A stretch of DNA of 64,000 bases from JBDOQU01 sp039839375 (lineage in GTDB: Bacteria > Pseudomonadota > Alphaproteobacteria > DSM-16000 > Inquilinaceae): the NCBI RefSeq assembly GCF_039839375.1, contig NZ_JBDOQU010000003.1, positions 186,001-250,000 on the forward strand, in the 5' to 3' direction. This document shows, in pieces, positions 52,711 through 61,670 of this stretch. The notes beneath the pieces are model-generated. The model was not told the origin of the DNA. It worked only from the letters and a program-made list of their open reading frames with translations, and made no database searches. Position 1 is the first letter of the stretch. Each line of letters begins with the position of its first letter. The translations under genes and the position numbers were made by a program.

Positions 52711-53487
52711 GTGGTGTCGATGGAAGCTCGTCTGGCGAAGAATGGCCGCAGGCGATAACCTCGAAAGACGCTTCACCTCCCGCGACAGGTGCGCCTGATC
52801 GGCGTAGCCGGAATCGGCGGCCAGGCCGGACAGCGTCGCGTCCGGGCTGCGGACGAGCGTCATGAAGCGCTGGAAGCGCAGGATGCGGTCCAGGGTCTTG
52901 GGACCGTAGCCGAAGGACTCGTGACATCGCCGCCGCAGGCTCCGCTCGCTGATCTCCAGCCGGTCGCGAAGGGCGGGGATGCCGGCTTCCCCGCCGCCCA
53001 GCGCGCCGAAGATTGCCGTCGCCTCCGGCGGCGGACTTTCGTCCGGGACGAAAGCCTCCATCTCCCGCTCCAGCCGGGTCAGCCTGTCGGCGGCCGTTCC
53101 GGCTTCTCCGATACGGTCGGAAAGACCGGCTGCGCGCCTGCCCCATATGTCGGCGAGGGGGACGCGCCGGCCGACCAGCTCCGTCATCGTCAGGCCCAGC
53201 CATCGGGCGGCGGCCCCGGCGCGGAACCGGACGCCGGCGATGGTCCCGCCCGGCGTCGGCCGCGACAGGGCGGCCGTCACGTCCGGCCCCGCGACCTCCA
53301 GCCGGCCGCCGATCCAGATGATATCGACGCACCCGTCGGGGACGACGGCCATCGTCGCCGCCTCACCGGCCGGCATCTCATTCAGCCAGGCGCACCGGAA
53401 ATGGGCGCGCAAGCCCGGCGACGGGGCGAACTCACGATACCGTCCCGCGCAGCCCGCCAGAACCGTTTCGGCCGCATCTTCCATCAT
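52672..53487 (-). CDS. AraC-family transcriptional regulator
   Basis: 271 residues from ATG 53487 (or Met2 at 53484), overlapping the LysR stop. Two helix-turn-helices fill the C-terminal third: LEISERSLRRRCHESFGYGPK near 178-198 and SGLAADSGYADQAHLSREVKRL near 222-243. The N-terminal part has the cupin-like PDGCVDIIWIGG near 50-61. The last about 12 residues (MDAGSGSGMTNQ) and the stop codon are encoded by a REP-like repeat, so the original C terminus was probably replaced. Predicted DNA-binding regulator; its targets are not clear. Confidence 0.9.
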   Translation of the reverse strand: MMEDAAETVLAGCAGRYREFAPSPGLRAHFRCAWLNEMPAGEAATMAVVPDGCVDIIWIGGRLEVAGPDVTAALSRPTPGGTIAGVRFRAGAAARWLGLTMTELVGRRVPLADIWGRRAAGLSDRIGEAGTAADRLTRLEREMEAFVPDESPPPEATAIFGALGGGEAGIPALRDRLEISERSLRRRCHESFGYGPKTLDRILRFQRFMTLVRSPDATLSGLAADSGYADQAHLSREVKRLSRLSPAAILRQTSFHRHHMDAGSGSGMTNQ

Positions 53488-54401
53488 GCCTCCGCCGCCG
53501 GGCTCTCCCGCGCCGTTTCCGACGCCGTCGCCTCGGCCGTCAGCCAGTCCACGAAGGCGGCCACCGCCGGGCGCTGCCTGGCCTCCGGCCTCGTCACGAC
53601 ATAATAGGCGAAACGGGTGGGCCAGGGGCAATCCAGCACGATGCGAAGCCTGCCGGCCGCGACCTCCTCCCGTGCATAGAGATCGCGGATCAGCGCGATG
53701 CCCTGGCCGGCCTCCGCCGCGCGGATCAGCAGGAAATCGTCGCCCAGGCTGGGGCCCTTGCCGGCGCGACGATCGTCCTCGATGCCGTGGGCCCGCAGCC
53801 AGATAGGCCAGTCTGCACGATCGGAATCATGGAGCAGCGGGTAGTCCAGGCAATCGGCCGGGCTCGCGATGGGCGGTCCCTCCGCCAGCAGGGCGGGGCT
53901 GGCGACCGGCACCAGGACGGAGACCATGAACCGGTCGGCCCGCAGCCCCGGATAGTCCCCCAGCCCGTGCCGCAGCGCCACGTCCACCCTGTCGCGCTTC
54001 AGGTCGGCCAGCGCCGTGGTCGCCTCGATCCGCACCTCGATCTCCGGATGCCGCTTCGTGAAGCCGCCGAGCCGGGGGACGAGCCAGGAGGCGAAGGCGG
54101 GCGAGGCGCTGACGGTCAGCTTCTCACCTCCCTTCATCGCCTCCAGCGTCGCCAGCGCCTGCTCTATCTGGTCGAACGCCCGGACCAGCGCAGGATGGAC
54201 GCGGGCGCCGGCTTCGCTGAGGAAGATGCCGCCATGCGCACGTTCGAACAGGGTAAGGCCCAGCCTGTCCTCCAGCAGCCTGATCTGCTGGCTGACCGCT
54301 CCCGGCGTTACGCCCATCGCCTCTGCGCCGGCGCGCACGCTGCCGCGCCGGCCGACCTCCGTCAGCGTCCTCAGCCCCAGTAGCGGCAGTACCGGTCCCA
54401 T
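53484..54401 (-). CDS. LysR-family transcriptional regulator (GcvA-like)
   Basis: 305 residues from ATG 54401. The helix-turn-helix is GRRGSVRAGAEAMGVTPGAV near 18-37, followed by SQQIRLLEDRLGLTLFERAH; the effector domain contains VDVALRHGLGDYPGL, a GcvA-like pattern. It is divergent from an MFS exporter, and LysR regulators usually control such a neighbour. Its stop overlaps the AraC start by ATGA, an unusual regulator-regulator coupling. Confidence 0.93.
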   Translation of the reverse strand: MGPVLPLLGLRTLTEVGRRGSVRAGAEAMGVTPGAVSQQIRLLEDRLGLTLFERAHGGIFLSEAGARVHPALVRAFDQIEQALATLEAMKGGEKLTVSASPAFASWLVPRLGGFTKRHPEIEVRIEATTALADLKRDRVDVALRHGLGDYPGLRADRFMVSVLVPVASPALLAEGPPIASPADCLDYPLLHDSDRADWPIWLRAHGIEDDRRAGKGPSLGDDFLLIRAAEAGQGIALIRDLYAREEVAAGRLRIVLDCPWPTRFAYYVVTRPEARQRPAVAAFVDWLTAEATASETARESPAAEA

Positions 54402-54522
54402 TAGATTTCCTAAACGCTTGCGAAAGAATTCATAGCTGGCAGAGGCGCACAGTTCGGAGCCACATTCCGGAGTGGAGTTTAGCGCAGCTATATCAGTCAG
54501 GCGAGAGAGGGAGAGACGATAG
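54402..54522. promoter_or_regulatory. divergent lysR/MFS promoter region
   Basis: 121 bases between the two start codons. An inverted pair ATAGCTG (54432-54438) and CAGCTAT (54485-54491) lies inside, and TTAG-N5-CTAA (54401-54413) overlaps the lysR start; a LysR-type regulator could bind one of them and control both genes. No -35/-10 boxes are convincing. Confidence 0.4.
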
Positions 54523-55770
54523 GTGACGGCACGGATCGCGGAAGAACCCGCATCGACCTCCCTCAACGCCTGGTTCCTGGTAGCGGTCGGCTTCCTGGCG
54601 CTCGCCGTCTCGTTCTCCGTGCGGGCGATCCTCGGCCTCTCCATGCCGGTGATCGAGCGGGAACTGGGCTGGTCCTATTCCTTCCTTTCCGGTGTCGGCG
54701 CGACGGCGCTGATGGTCACCGCGATCGTGGCGCCGTTCGCCGGCCGCGCGATCGATGCAAGGGGGCCGCGCCTGCTGCTGGCGGGCGGGCTGGTCCTGAT
54801 CGCGGCCGGTGCGGCGGTGGTTTCGGTCGCGACCTCCGAAGCGCTGTTCATCGTCGCGTTCGGCCTCGTCGCCGCACTGGGCTTCACGGCGGTGGGAACG
54901 AACGTGGTCGCCGCCGCGATCGCCAAGCGGTTCGTCTCCGGCCGGGGCCTCGCTACCGGAATCGGGACGGCCGGCGCGACCGCCGGGCAACTTCTGGTCG
55001 TTCCCATGGTGGCGGTCCTGATGCAGACCGGAAGCTGGCGGGACGGTTTCCTTGCGCTCGCGGCCGTCGCCCTCCTCCTGGCCCTGGTCGCCGCTATCGC
55101 CTTGCCCGGTCGCCCGTCTCGGAATGTCGGCGCACCGCCTGAAACCGGGGAATCGATGGCGGCCGGCATTCTCTCCCTGGTCCGGGAGCCGGTCTTCCAC
55201 ATCCTGTTCTGGAGCTTCCTGATCTGCGGCTTCACCTCCTCCGGCGTGATCGAGACGCACCTTCTGCCCTATGCCTCCTTCTGCGGATTCCCGCCGCTGC
55301 CCAGCGCGACCGCCTACGGAATCCTCTGCGCCGTCAATATGGCGGGCATGATCCTGTCGGGCCTCCTGACGGACAGGATGCACCGGTCGACGCTGCTGGG
55401 GGCGATCTACCTGGCCCGCGCGGCGACCTTCGTCCTGCTGATCTATATCGCGCCGGACATCAGGCTCCTCTACCTGTTCGCGGTCCTCTACGGGCTCTTC
55501 GACTATTCGACCGTGCCGGTGACGGTCGGGCTGGCGGCCAGCCATCTCGGCGTCCACCGGCTGGGGCTGGTCATGGGGCTGATCTCCGGCGGTCATGCGC
55601 TGGGCGGGGCGGCAGGAGCGTTCGCCGGGGGCATCCTGTTCGACACGACCGGCGGCTACGCCCTGCTGTGGGGCGGATCCTTCGCGCTGGCGGTCCTGGC
55701 CGGCCTGCTGGCCTTCACGCTGGACGACCGGCCGCGCGGCGAAGGCGCGCTCTCCGTATCGCCGTCCTGA
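54523..55770 (+). CDS. MFS transporter
   Basis: 415 residues from GTG 54523 with GGGAG upstream. Twelve membrane helices are predicted. GRAIDARGPRLLLAGG near 70-85 is the cytoplasmic loop 2-3 motif of the major facilitator superfamily, and LTDRMHRSTLLGAI near 285-298 is its second-half counterpart. The pattern resembles monocarboxylate/oxalate-formate-like MFS members. It is divergent from the LysR regulator, which likely controls it. Substrate and direction are unknown. Confidence 0.9.
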   Translation: MTARIAEEPASTSLNAWFLVAVGFLALAVSFSVRAILGLSMPVIERELGWSYSFLSGVGATALMVTAIVAPFAGRAIDARGPRLLLAGGLVLIAAGAAVVSVATSEALFIVAFGLVAALGFTAVGTNVVAAAIAKRFVSGRGLATGIGTAGATAGQLLVVPMVAVLMQTGSWRDGFLALAAVALLLALVAAIALPGRPSRNVGAPPETGESMAAGILSLVREPVFHILFWSFLICGFTSSGVIETHLLPYASFCGFPPLPSATAYGILCAVNMAGMILSGLLTDRMHRSTLLGAIYLARAATFVLLIYIAPDIRLLYLFAVLYGLFDYSTVPVTVGLAASHLGVHRLGLVMGLISGGHALGGAAGAFAGGILFDTTGGYALLWGGSFALAVLAGLLAFTLDDRPRGEGALSVSPS

Positions 55771-55871
55771 GGAAGCGGCGGCCGATCAAATATCGGGCAC
55801 GGTTCGAACAAGTTTCGGGTATAGGCGTTTCCCGCTCACTGGAGAGAACGCGCCCAAGGAAGGTTCGCCCC

Positions 55872-56489
55872 TTGTTTGACTGGATCACCGCCGCCGTCGA
55901 GCAGACGGGCTATCTCGGCATCGCCTTCCTGATGCTGCTGGAAAACCTGTTTCCGCCGATCCCGTCGGAACTCATCATGCCGCTGGCGGGATTCGTTGCA
56001 GCCAGCGGCGACCTCAACATTTTCCTGGTGGTCCTGGCCGGCGCGGTCGGCTCCGTCCTGGGGGCGCTCTTCTGGTTCTATATCGGCCGGCTTCTGGGGC
56101 GGGAGCGGATGAAGCGGTTCGTCGCCCGGCACGGGCGCTGGTTCACCATGACGCCGGAGGAGGTAGAGGAGGCGTTCGCTTGGTTCGATCGGCATCGCGG
56201 CAAGGCCGTCTTCTTCGGCCGCCTGCTGCCCAGCATCCGGACCCTGATCTCCGTCCCCGCAGGGATCGCGCGGATGCCGCTCATCCCCTTCCTCCTCTAC
56301 ACCACAATCGGCACCGCCCTCTGGACGGCCTTTCTCGCCGCCGCCGGCTACCTGCTGGAAAGCCAGTACCATCGGGTCGAAGAATATGTGAATCCCGTCT
56401 CCAACTTCGTCCTGATCGCGGTGGTCGTCATCTATGCCTGGCGCGCCCTGACCTTCGGCCGGCGATCGCGGCGGGCGTCGGCGCGCTGA
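55872..56489 (+). CDS. DedA-family membrane protein
   Basis: 205 residues from TTG 55872 with AAGGAAGG 8 bases upstream; the frame is open further up but not conserved. The signature EQTGYLGIAFLMLLENLFPPIP (Glu and Pro-Pro) near 10-31, GSVLGALFWFYIGRLLGRE near 60 and FFGRLLPSIRTLISVPAG near 115-132 (two Arg) is the DedA/SNARE-associated domain. DedA proteins flip undecaprenyl phosphate or other lipids and affect membrane potential. It follows the MFS gene by 101 bases. Confidence 0.92.
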   Translation: MFDWITAAVEQTGYLGIAFLMLLENLFPPIPSELIMPLAGFVAASGDLNIFLVVLAGAVGSVLGALFWFYIGRLLGRERMKRFVARHGRWFTMTPEEVEEAFAWFDRHRGKAVFFGRLLPSIRTLISVPAGIARMPLIPFLLYTTIGTALWTAFLAAAGYLLESQYHRVEEYVNPVSNFVLIAVVVIYAWRALTFGRRSRRASAR

Positions 56490-56831
56490 GGCTAGGTGTA
56501 GCCATACCAGGTTCCTCTGCGCATGACCGAAAACAAGAAGTCATTCCGGCGTCCGAGCCGTATCCATAGGCCCGCGCCGCTTCACCGGCGGCGAAGGACC
56601 GCGCGGTCGCGGCTTTCGTTGACGCCCTATGGATGCTGGATCAAGTCCAGCATGACGTTGTTTCTATTGGTCATTCCGGACTTGATCCGGAATCCATGGG
56701 TCGTCGCGTATGGATCCCGAAGGAGTCCGGCATGACGGGGTGGAGGTACTGAACCCCGTGATGAACCGAAAACAGACGCACTACCCAAAAAGATATCCAT
56801 AAATACCCGAATCCCGGCGTCCAGGCTTGGC
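56490..56831. repeat. 342-base gap with REP-like cluster 4
   Basis: The gap between dedA and the OpgC-like gene holds a GC hairpin (about 56575-56592), the twin unit at 56629-56700 (CTGGATCAAGTCCAG, linker GACGTTGTTTCTATTGGTC, TTCCGGACTTGATCCGGAA) and a decayed extra palindrome at 56708-56737. The linker differs from the one in cluster 2 at only a few positions. The rest, 56740-56831, shows no gene or signal I recognise. Confidence 0.87.
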
Positions 56832-58025
56832 TCAGGCTGCTCGCCGCGCGTCGGGGGCGGAGGGCGATGCGGCCGAGCCTGTCTGCGCCGCCGCCTTTGG
56901 CGTGGCCCAAGGGCTGGATTTCATCCAGGCGACGAAGTGGGAGGCGGCGAAGACGATCGCCAGATTGACGGCGCAGACGACCAGGTAGAGCAGCAGCCCG
57001 CCATTCAGCTCAGCCACCACGGTGGCCAGCAGCACGCAGGTCACGATGCTGAGGCAGTAGCATTCCAGCGATTGCTGTCCGCAGCGCATGAACTGCCGCG
57101 CGATCCAGAATTCGTTCAGCCGGCGTGAGGCGGGCAGCAGCGCATAGACGAACGTCATCAGGATCAGGAAGTGCAGCAGGCGCAGCGGCTCCAGATTGGT
57201 GAATTCCGCGAACGGCGTGGCGAAGAAATCCGCCCAGTCGCCCATGCCGAACATGCCGAAATCCGCGACCTTCTTCATCGCCTTCCAGGCGCTGATCGCG
57301 AACAGGGCCGCGCCCAGGGCGAAGATGCCGCGCCAATCGATCTTCTCGCTCAGCACCTCCAGGTACCGGCCGGCGCCCAGCACCAGTCCAATGATGAAGA
57401 TGAACTGCCAGGCGAAGGGGTTGAATTCGTAGACGCCTTCCAGCGAGGTGATGTTGAAGCCGGGGAAGGCCTGCACGGCGGCCCACAGCCCGCCTGAGAT
57501 CGCCAGCGCCACCCAGGGCCGCTTCTCCACGAAGGGCAGCAGCCAGGGCGCTGCCAGCAGGAACATGATGTAGACGTTCAGGATGGTGAAGAAGGTGACC
57601 GTGTAGGTCATCGTCACGAACCGCGACAGCGCCATCAGCGGATCGTCCAGCACATATCCCAGGCGCAGGAACTCCACGATCTCCGGCCGGCCGAAGGGGT
57701 AGACGGCGAAGGCGATCAGACCCAGCAGCGTGAACAGCATGATGACGTAGAGTTGCCAGGCCCGATGGGCGGCCTTCAGGAACGCCATCCCCATGCCGCG
57801 CTTCTGATAGACGCCCAGATAGACGATCCCGAACACGTAGCCGGAAAAGAACATCAGCGGCTCGGCCGCCGACGACCAGCCGATATGCGAGGTCGTGTAG
57901 ATCCTGACTGCGCCCACCACGTCCAACTCGCCGGCCAGGCCGGTATAGTGGTTGATGGCGATGATGAAGATGGCCATCCCCCGGAGGAAGTCGATCCTCA
58001 GGTCTCTTTCTCTCATCGGCCTCAT
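56832..58025 (-). CDS. OpgC-like membrane acyltransferase
   Basis: 397 residues with about ten membrane helices. The N-terminal RDLRIDFLRGMAIFIIAINHYTG near 7-29 carries the R-x10-H pattern of the OpgC/acyltransferase-3 superfamily, and FSGYVFGIVYLGVY near 60 supports OpgC. OpgC adds succinyl groups to periplasmic glucans; here, next to polysaccharide genes, it more likely modifies the exopolysaccharide (for example by O-acyl transfer). It is on the same strand as the two GT2 genes (58097, 59066) and probably in one operon with them. Confidence 0.85.
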   Translation of the reverse strand: MRPMRERDLRIDFLRGMAIFIIAINHYTGLAGELDVVGAVRIYTTSHIGWSSAAEPLMFFSGYVFGIVYLGVYQKRGMGMAFLKAAHRAWQLYVIMLFTLLGLIAFAVYPFGRPEIVEFLRLGYVLDDPLMALSRFVTMTYTVTFFTILNVYIMFLLAAPWLLPFVEKRPWVALAISGGLWAAVQAFPGFNITSLEGVYEFNPFAWQFIFIIGLVLGAGRYLEVLSEKIDWRGIFALGAALFAISAWKAMKKVADFGMFGMGDWADFFATPFAEFTNLEPLRLLHFLILMTFVYALLPASRRLNEFWIARQFMRCGQQSLECYCLSIVTCVLLATVVAELNGGLLLYLVVCAVNLAIVFAASHFVAWMKSSPWATPKAAAQTGSAASPSAPDARRAA

Positions 58026-58096
58026 CGCTACGCCCCCTCATGGCGGAAGGACAGTGGGTTCTCTGTGACGGTTGAAATCAAAGCCGGGAAATCCGC

Positions 58097-59035
58097 CTAA
58101 ATTGCGGGCGGCGCGCTTTCTTTCCCACGCGGCCTTGCCGCCGGACGGCTTTCTTCCCGGCCCGGCAGCAACCGGCGGAACGGTTTGATGAACAGGAAAT
58201 ATACCTGATAGAGGGCGAAGGCGGCGACCGCCGCGTTCTTCGACCGGCTGAGCCCCGCCCGCTCTGCATAGCGGTCCCAGTACTTGCCGTAGAAATAGTT
58301 GGTGTAGAAGACGTTCCAGTAGAGCCGGCTGAACCGGTTGAAGCGCTGGCCCCCGGTGCGGCATTCCTCCCGGCTCAGATGGATGGAGTGGACCTCGTTG
58401 GTCACCAGTATGTCCAGCCCGGCGCAGTAGATCGCCATCTGGAAATCCGATTCCTCCCGATAGCCGTTGGCCTTCGCGTAGAAAGGATCGTAGCCGAACC
58501 GCTCCAGCGTCTCCCGGCGGGTCAGGATGATCGAATTGGTCAGCGGCAGCGCCAGATCACCGGAGAAGGTAGCGTCGCGGTTGAACTCGCAGAACCGGTA
58601 GTTGAAGGGCGGCTCGTCGGTCAACCCGTCGCCGAACCGGCGGACGGTGTCTTCCGGCCGCTCCTCCTTCGTCTTGATGATCCGGCGGCCCGACACGATC
58701 GCCGCGCCTGTCGCGTGCATCTTCTCCAGGCAGACCTTCGCGTAGTCCCGCTCCAGATATTCGTCGTCGTCGCAATAGAGGACATAGTCGTTCCGCGCCG
58801 CGCGATAGCCGGCGATGCGGTTGTAGGCCGCGCCCTTCCGCTCCTCATTGCGCAGGATGCGGGTCTCCGTCTCCGGATAGTTCGATGCGATGGCGGCGAC
58901 GACTTCCGCGGTGTCGTCGGTTCCCGCGTCGTCGACGAAGATGATCTCCGTCACCAGGGCCTGCTCGTAATAGCTGCGCGCGGTGAGGCGCAGCGTGTAG
59001 CCGCGGTTACGGGTGGGGACGATGAGCGTGATCAT
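58097..59035 (-). CDS. GT2-family glycosyltransferase (soluble)
   Basis: 312 residues of the GT-A fold. MITLIVPTRNRGYTLRLTAR starts it; the Asp residues for the nucleotide-sugar and metal are in IFVDDAGTDDT near 35 and LYCDDDEYLE near 87; the acceptor loop near 190 contains GYREESDFQMAI. There is no membrane domain. It should add a sugar to a lipid-linked intermediate in the cytoplasm. It ends 71 bases before the OpgC-like start and follows the membrane GT2 gene by 30 bases, same strand. Confidence 0.9.
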   Translation of the reverse strand: MITLIVPTRNRGYTLRLTARSYYEQALVTEIIFVDDAGTDDTAEVVAAIASNYPETETRILRNEERKGAAYNRIAGYRAARNDYVLYCDDDEYLERDYAKVCLEKMHATGAAIVSGRRIIKTKEERPEDTVRRFGDGLTDEPPFNYRFCEFNRDATFSGDLALPLTNSIILTRRETLERFGYDPFYAKANGYREESDFQMAIYCAGLDILVTNEVHSIHLSREECRTGGQRFNRFSRLYWNVFYTNYFYGKYWDRYAERAGLSRSKNAAVAAFALYQVYFLFIKPFRRLLPGREESRPAARPRGKESAPPAI

Positions 59036-59065
59036 GAGCGATTTCCTTTGCCGCCGGCGCGCCCG

Positions 59066-60217
59066 TCAGGATGCCGACCGGCGGATGGAGGAGGCGGGGG
59101 TCCAGGTCTGGAACCTCTCGCCGGTGAAGGATTTGACGACGCCGAACCCCGTGCCGATGAGCGCCAGAAGCACGTTCCAGCCCTGGGCGAACGGCTTCAC
59201 CCCCATGGCGCCCAGCGCGATCGCCAGCAGCCCCGTCGCCCAGAGGGCGATTGTCGCCACGATCCATCCCTGCGCCAGGAAGCCGGCGGTGAAGAACAGT
59301 GCGGAAAGCGCCAGGGTGAAGATCGACAGCCAGCGCATCAGCTTGTGCGAGACGTACTTGTAGAGGTTCCAGCCATCCATCCCGCGCAGGCGCGGCCACA
59401 GCAGCCGGTGGACGTTCATCGCCTGGCAGGCGATGCGGACCTTGCGGCGGAATTCCTCCGACGCGCTGCTGACCGACTGCTCGTAGGCGACCACGTCCGG
59501 CGCGCGCACGATGCGGTGGCCATCCAGCAGGATGGAGAAGGAGACGTACATGTCGTCGATGATGTCGGCGGGGACCGGCCGGTGGAGCGACCGCCTTATG
59601 GCGAAGATCGACCCGTCCGCGCCCATCACCGATCCGGTGTCGCTCTCAAGCTGCTTGATCGCCTCCTCCAGCTTCCAGTAGAGCGAACCGGTGGACGCCG
59701 TGGCGCTGTCGGCATTGTCCAGGTAGCGGAGCTGACCGCAGACGCAGCCGACGGAGGGGTCCTCGAAATAGCCGCGAAGGTTGGCCAGCGCCTCGCCGTC
59801 CAGCATCACGTTGGCGTCGGTGAAGACGATCACGTCCGCCGTCGCCATGCCGACGATCCGGTTCATGCCATGGCTCTTGCCGTGCCGTTCGGCGGACCAG
59901 TCGACGGCGATGTCCTTCCCGTAGGACTGAAGGATCTCTCCCGTGCGGTCGCCGCGCCCGTCGACATAGGCGAAGATCTCCAGCGACGGGATCGCGCGCT
60001 TCAGCGCCAGCAGGTTCTCCGCCTTCTCCGCGATGACGGCTTCCTCATTGTAGGCGCAGAAGCACATCGCCATCGTCGGTTCGATCTCCGGCCGGCGGTC
60101 GAGCGGCCGGGCCTTCGCCTTCCTCGCCAGCCGCAGGGAGAGGGGGAAGGTGACGAACGGATGCAGCGCCGCAAATAAAAACAGAAAAGCGATCAAGAAT
60201 AAAATGTATTCAGGCAT
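59066..60217 (-). CDS. membrane-bound GT2-family glycosyltransferase
   Basis: 383 residues. One N-terminal helix (about 4-26), then the GT-A catalytic domain with AYVDGRGDRTG near 83, IVFTDANVMLDG near 130, GADGSIFAIRR near 200, IIDDMYVSF near 220 and the Q-x5-R-x-x-W-like QAMNVHRLLW near 265, ending with three or four membrane helices (300-360). It is like polyprenyl-phosphate and processive beta-glycosyltransferases. It is the first gene of the - strand run and is divergent from the Wzy-like gene, across 161 bases that must hold both promoters. Confidence 0.9.
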   Translation of the reverse strand: MPEYILFLIAFLFLFAALHPFVTFPLSLRLARKAKARPLDRRPEIEPTMAMCFCAYNEEAVIAEKAENLLALKRAIPSLEIFAYVDGRGDRTGEILQSYGKDIAVDWSAERHGKSHGMNRIVGMATADVIVFTDANVMLDGEALANLRGYFEDPSVGCVCGQLRYLDNADSATASTGSLYWKLEEAIKQLESDTGSVMGADGSIFAIRRSLHRPVPADIIDDMYVSFSILLDGHRIVRAPDVVAYEQSVSSASEEFRRKVRIACQAMNVHRLLWPRLRGMDGWNLYKYVSHKLMRWLSIFTLALSALFFTAGFLAQGWIVATIALWATGLLAIALGAMGVKPFAQGWNVLLALIGTGFGVVKSFTGERFQTWTPASSIRRSAS

Positions 60218-60378
60218 CTTTGATCACCGCTGAACATCGTGGTTTCAATCGATGGTGAGATCGATCTTGAATTTGCCTCATTGAAAACCTTAAATGGACG
60301 CGGCCGAATTCTTTCTCTCATGAGGCCCGGTCGCCGATCGGTCCCCCGAAGAACGCACGGAACATCTGAAGGTTCGCC

Positions 60379-61662
60379 ATGGCGATCGACGTCCGCCCTT
60401 ACAGCCGCCCTTACGGGCCGCAGGCCGCCCATGGCGCGATGCGCGCCGAGGCGCCGGCCGCGTCCTCGGACAAGGTGCTGATGGGCTGCGTCCTGGCGAT
60501 CCTGATCGGCGTCACCTTCCTGCAACGCTTCGCGGTGCCGCTGGGCGGCGAGGAACAAGTCCATTTCTCCATGGTCGTCGCGCTGGTTGCGGTCGGCGTG
60601 CTGGTTGTGACCGGCCGCGCCGTCGTCGACCCCATGCGGCTTTTCCTGTTCGCGATCGCGGGCACGGTGGTGGCCTTGTCCACGATCCTGGCGAGGGATC
60701 CCATCTCCCTGCCGTCGATCGCCCTGATGCTGGTGATCTACGTCACCCACATCCTGACCGTGTCGACGACCGTCGCCACGCGGCGCCGGATGTTCAACAT
60801 GTTCCAGTGGATCATGGTGATCACCGCGGTGGCAGGCATCTGCCAGTTCTTCCTGCAATTCGCGATCGGGCCCGACCTCTTGTTCACCTTCGACTGGCTG
60901 GTACCCGAACCGCTGCTGCTGACCGGCTTCAACACGGAGAACGAGCTGGCCTACCAGGTCTTCATCTACAAGGCCAACGGCATGGTCTTCCTGGAGCCGT
61001 CGACCTTCTCCCAGTTTCTGGCGCTTGCGATCCTGATCGAAATCCTGTTCTTCGGCATCACGCTCAGGATCGCGGTCTATCTGGTCGCGATCTTCGTCTC
61101 CTATTCCGGCACCGGCATGATGCTGCTGGCGATCTTCGTGCCGGTCATCCTGATTGCGCGCGGCCAGATCCTGGCGATCGCTAGCGCTATCGTCGCCCTG
61201 ATGGTGGTCGTGCTGTTCGGCGAGGCGTTGAACCTCAACTTCATCACCGGCCGGCTGGGGGAATTCAGCAGCACGGAATCCAGCGCCTTCGCGCGCTTCA
61301 TATCCCCGCTCTGGATGATCGACGACTATATCCTGACGGATCTCTACAGCTTCCTCTTCGGGAAGGGACCGGGGACGATCCTCAGCTATATGATGCTGAC
61401 GCCCTACCAATCCTTCGACCCGACCTACGGGAAGATCGCGTTCGAATACGGCTTCCTGGGGCTGATCTCCTTCACGCTGTTCTATCTGAACGCGCTCTAC
61501 GCCCGTTCCCGCGTGCCGATCCTGTCCAGCGCCTTGCTGATGTTCTACCTGCTTCTCAGCGGCGCGTTCCTGTCGCCCTACGCCGTCTTCCTGGTCTATG
61601 CGCTGGTGATACTGCCGAGCGTGGATCGTGACGGCAATCGCGACGGCGGCCGAGCCGCCTGA
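60379..61662 (+). CDS. O-antigen-ligase/Wzy-like polysaccharide polymerase
   Basis: 427 residues from ATG 60379 with about twelve membrane helices and a larger periplasmic loop near 185-215. Features of Wzy/ExoQ-type proteins: EPSTFSQFLALAI near 210 and GKGPGTILSYMML near 330, with FEYGFLGLISFTLFYLNA near 355-372. It would polymerise repeat units made by the neighbouring GT genes. It is divergent from the - strand GT2 run and converges with the beta-helix gene, 8 bases apart. Confidence 0.8.
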   Translation: MAIDVRPYSRPYGPQAAHGAMRAEAPAASSDKVLMGCVLAILIGVTFLQRFAVPLGGEEQVHFSMVVALVAVGVLVVTGRAVVDPMRLFLFAIAGTVVALSTILARDPISLPSIALMLVIYVTHILTVSTTVATRRRMFNMFQWIMVITAVAGICQFFLQFAIGPDLLFTFDWLVPEPLLLTGFNTENELAYQVFIYKANGMVFLEPSTFSQFLALAILIEILFFGITLRIAVYLVAIFVSYSGTGMMLLAIFVPVILIARGQILAIASAIVALMVVVLFGEALNLNFITGRLGEFSSTESSAFARFISPLWMIDDYILTDLYSFLFGKGPGTILSYMMLTPYQSFDPTYGKIAFEYGFLGLISFTLFYLNALYARSRVPILSSALLMFYLLLSGAFLSPYAVFLVYALVILPSVDRDGNRDGGRAA

Positions 61663-61670
61663 AGGCGGCA

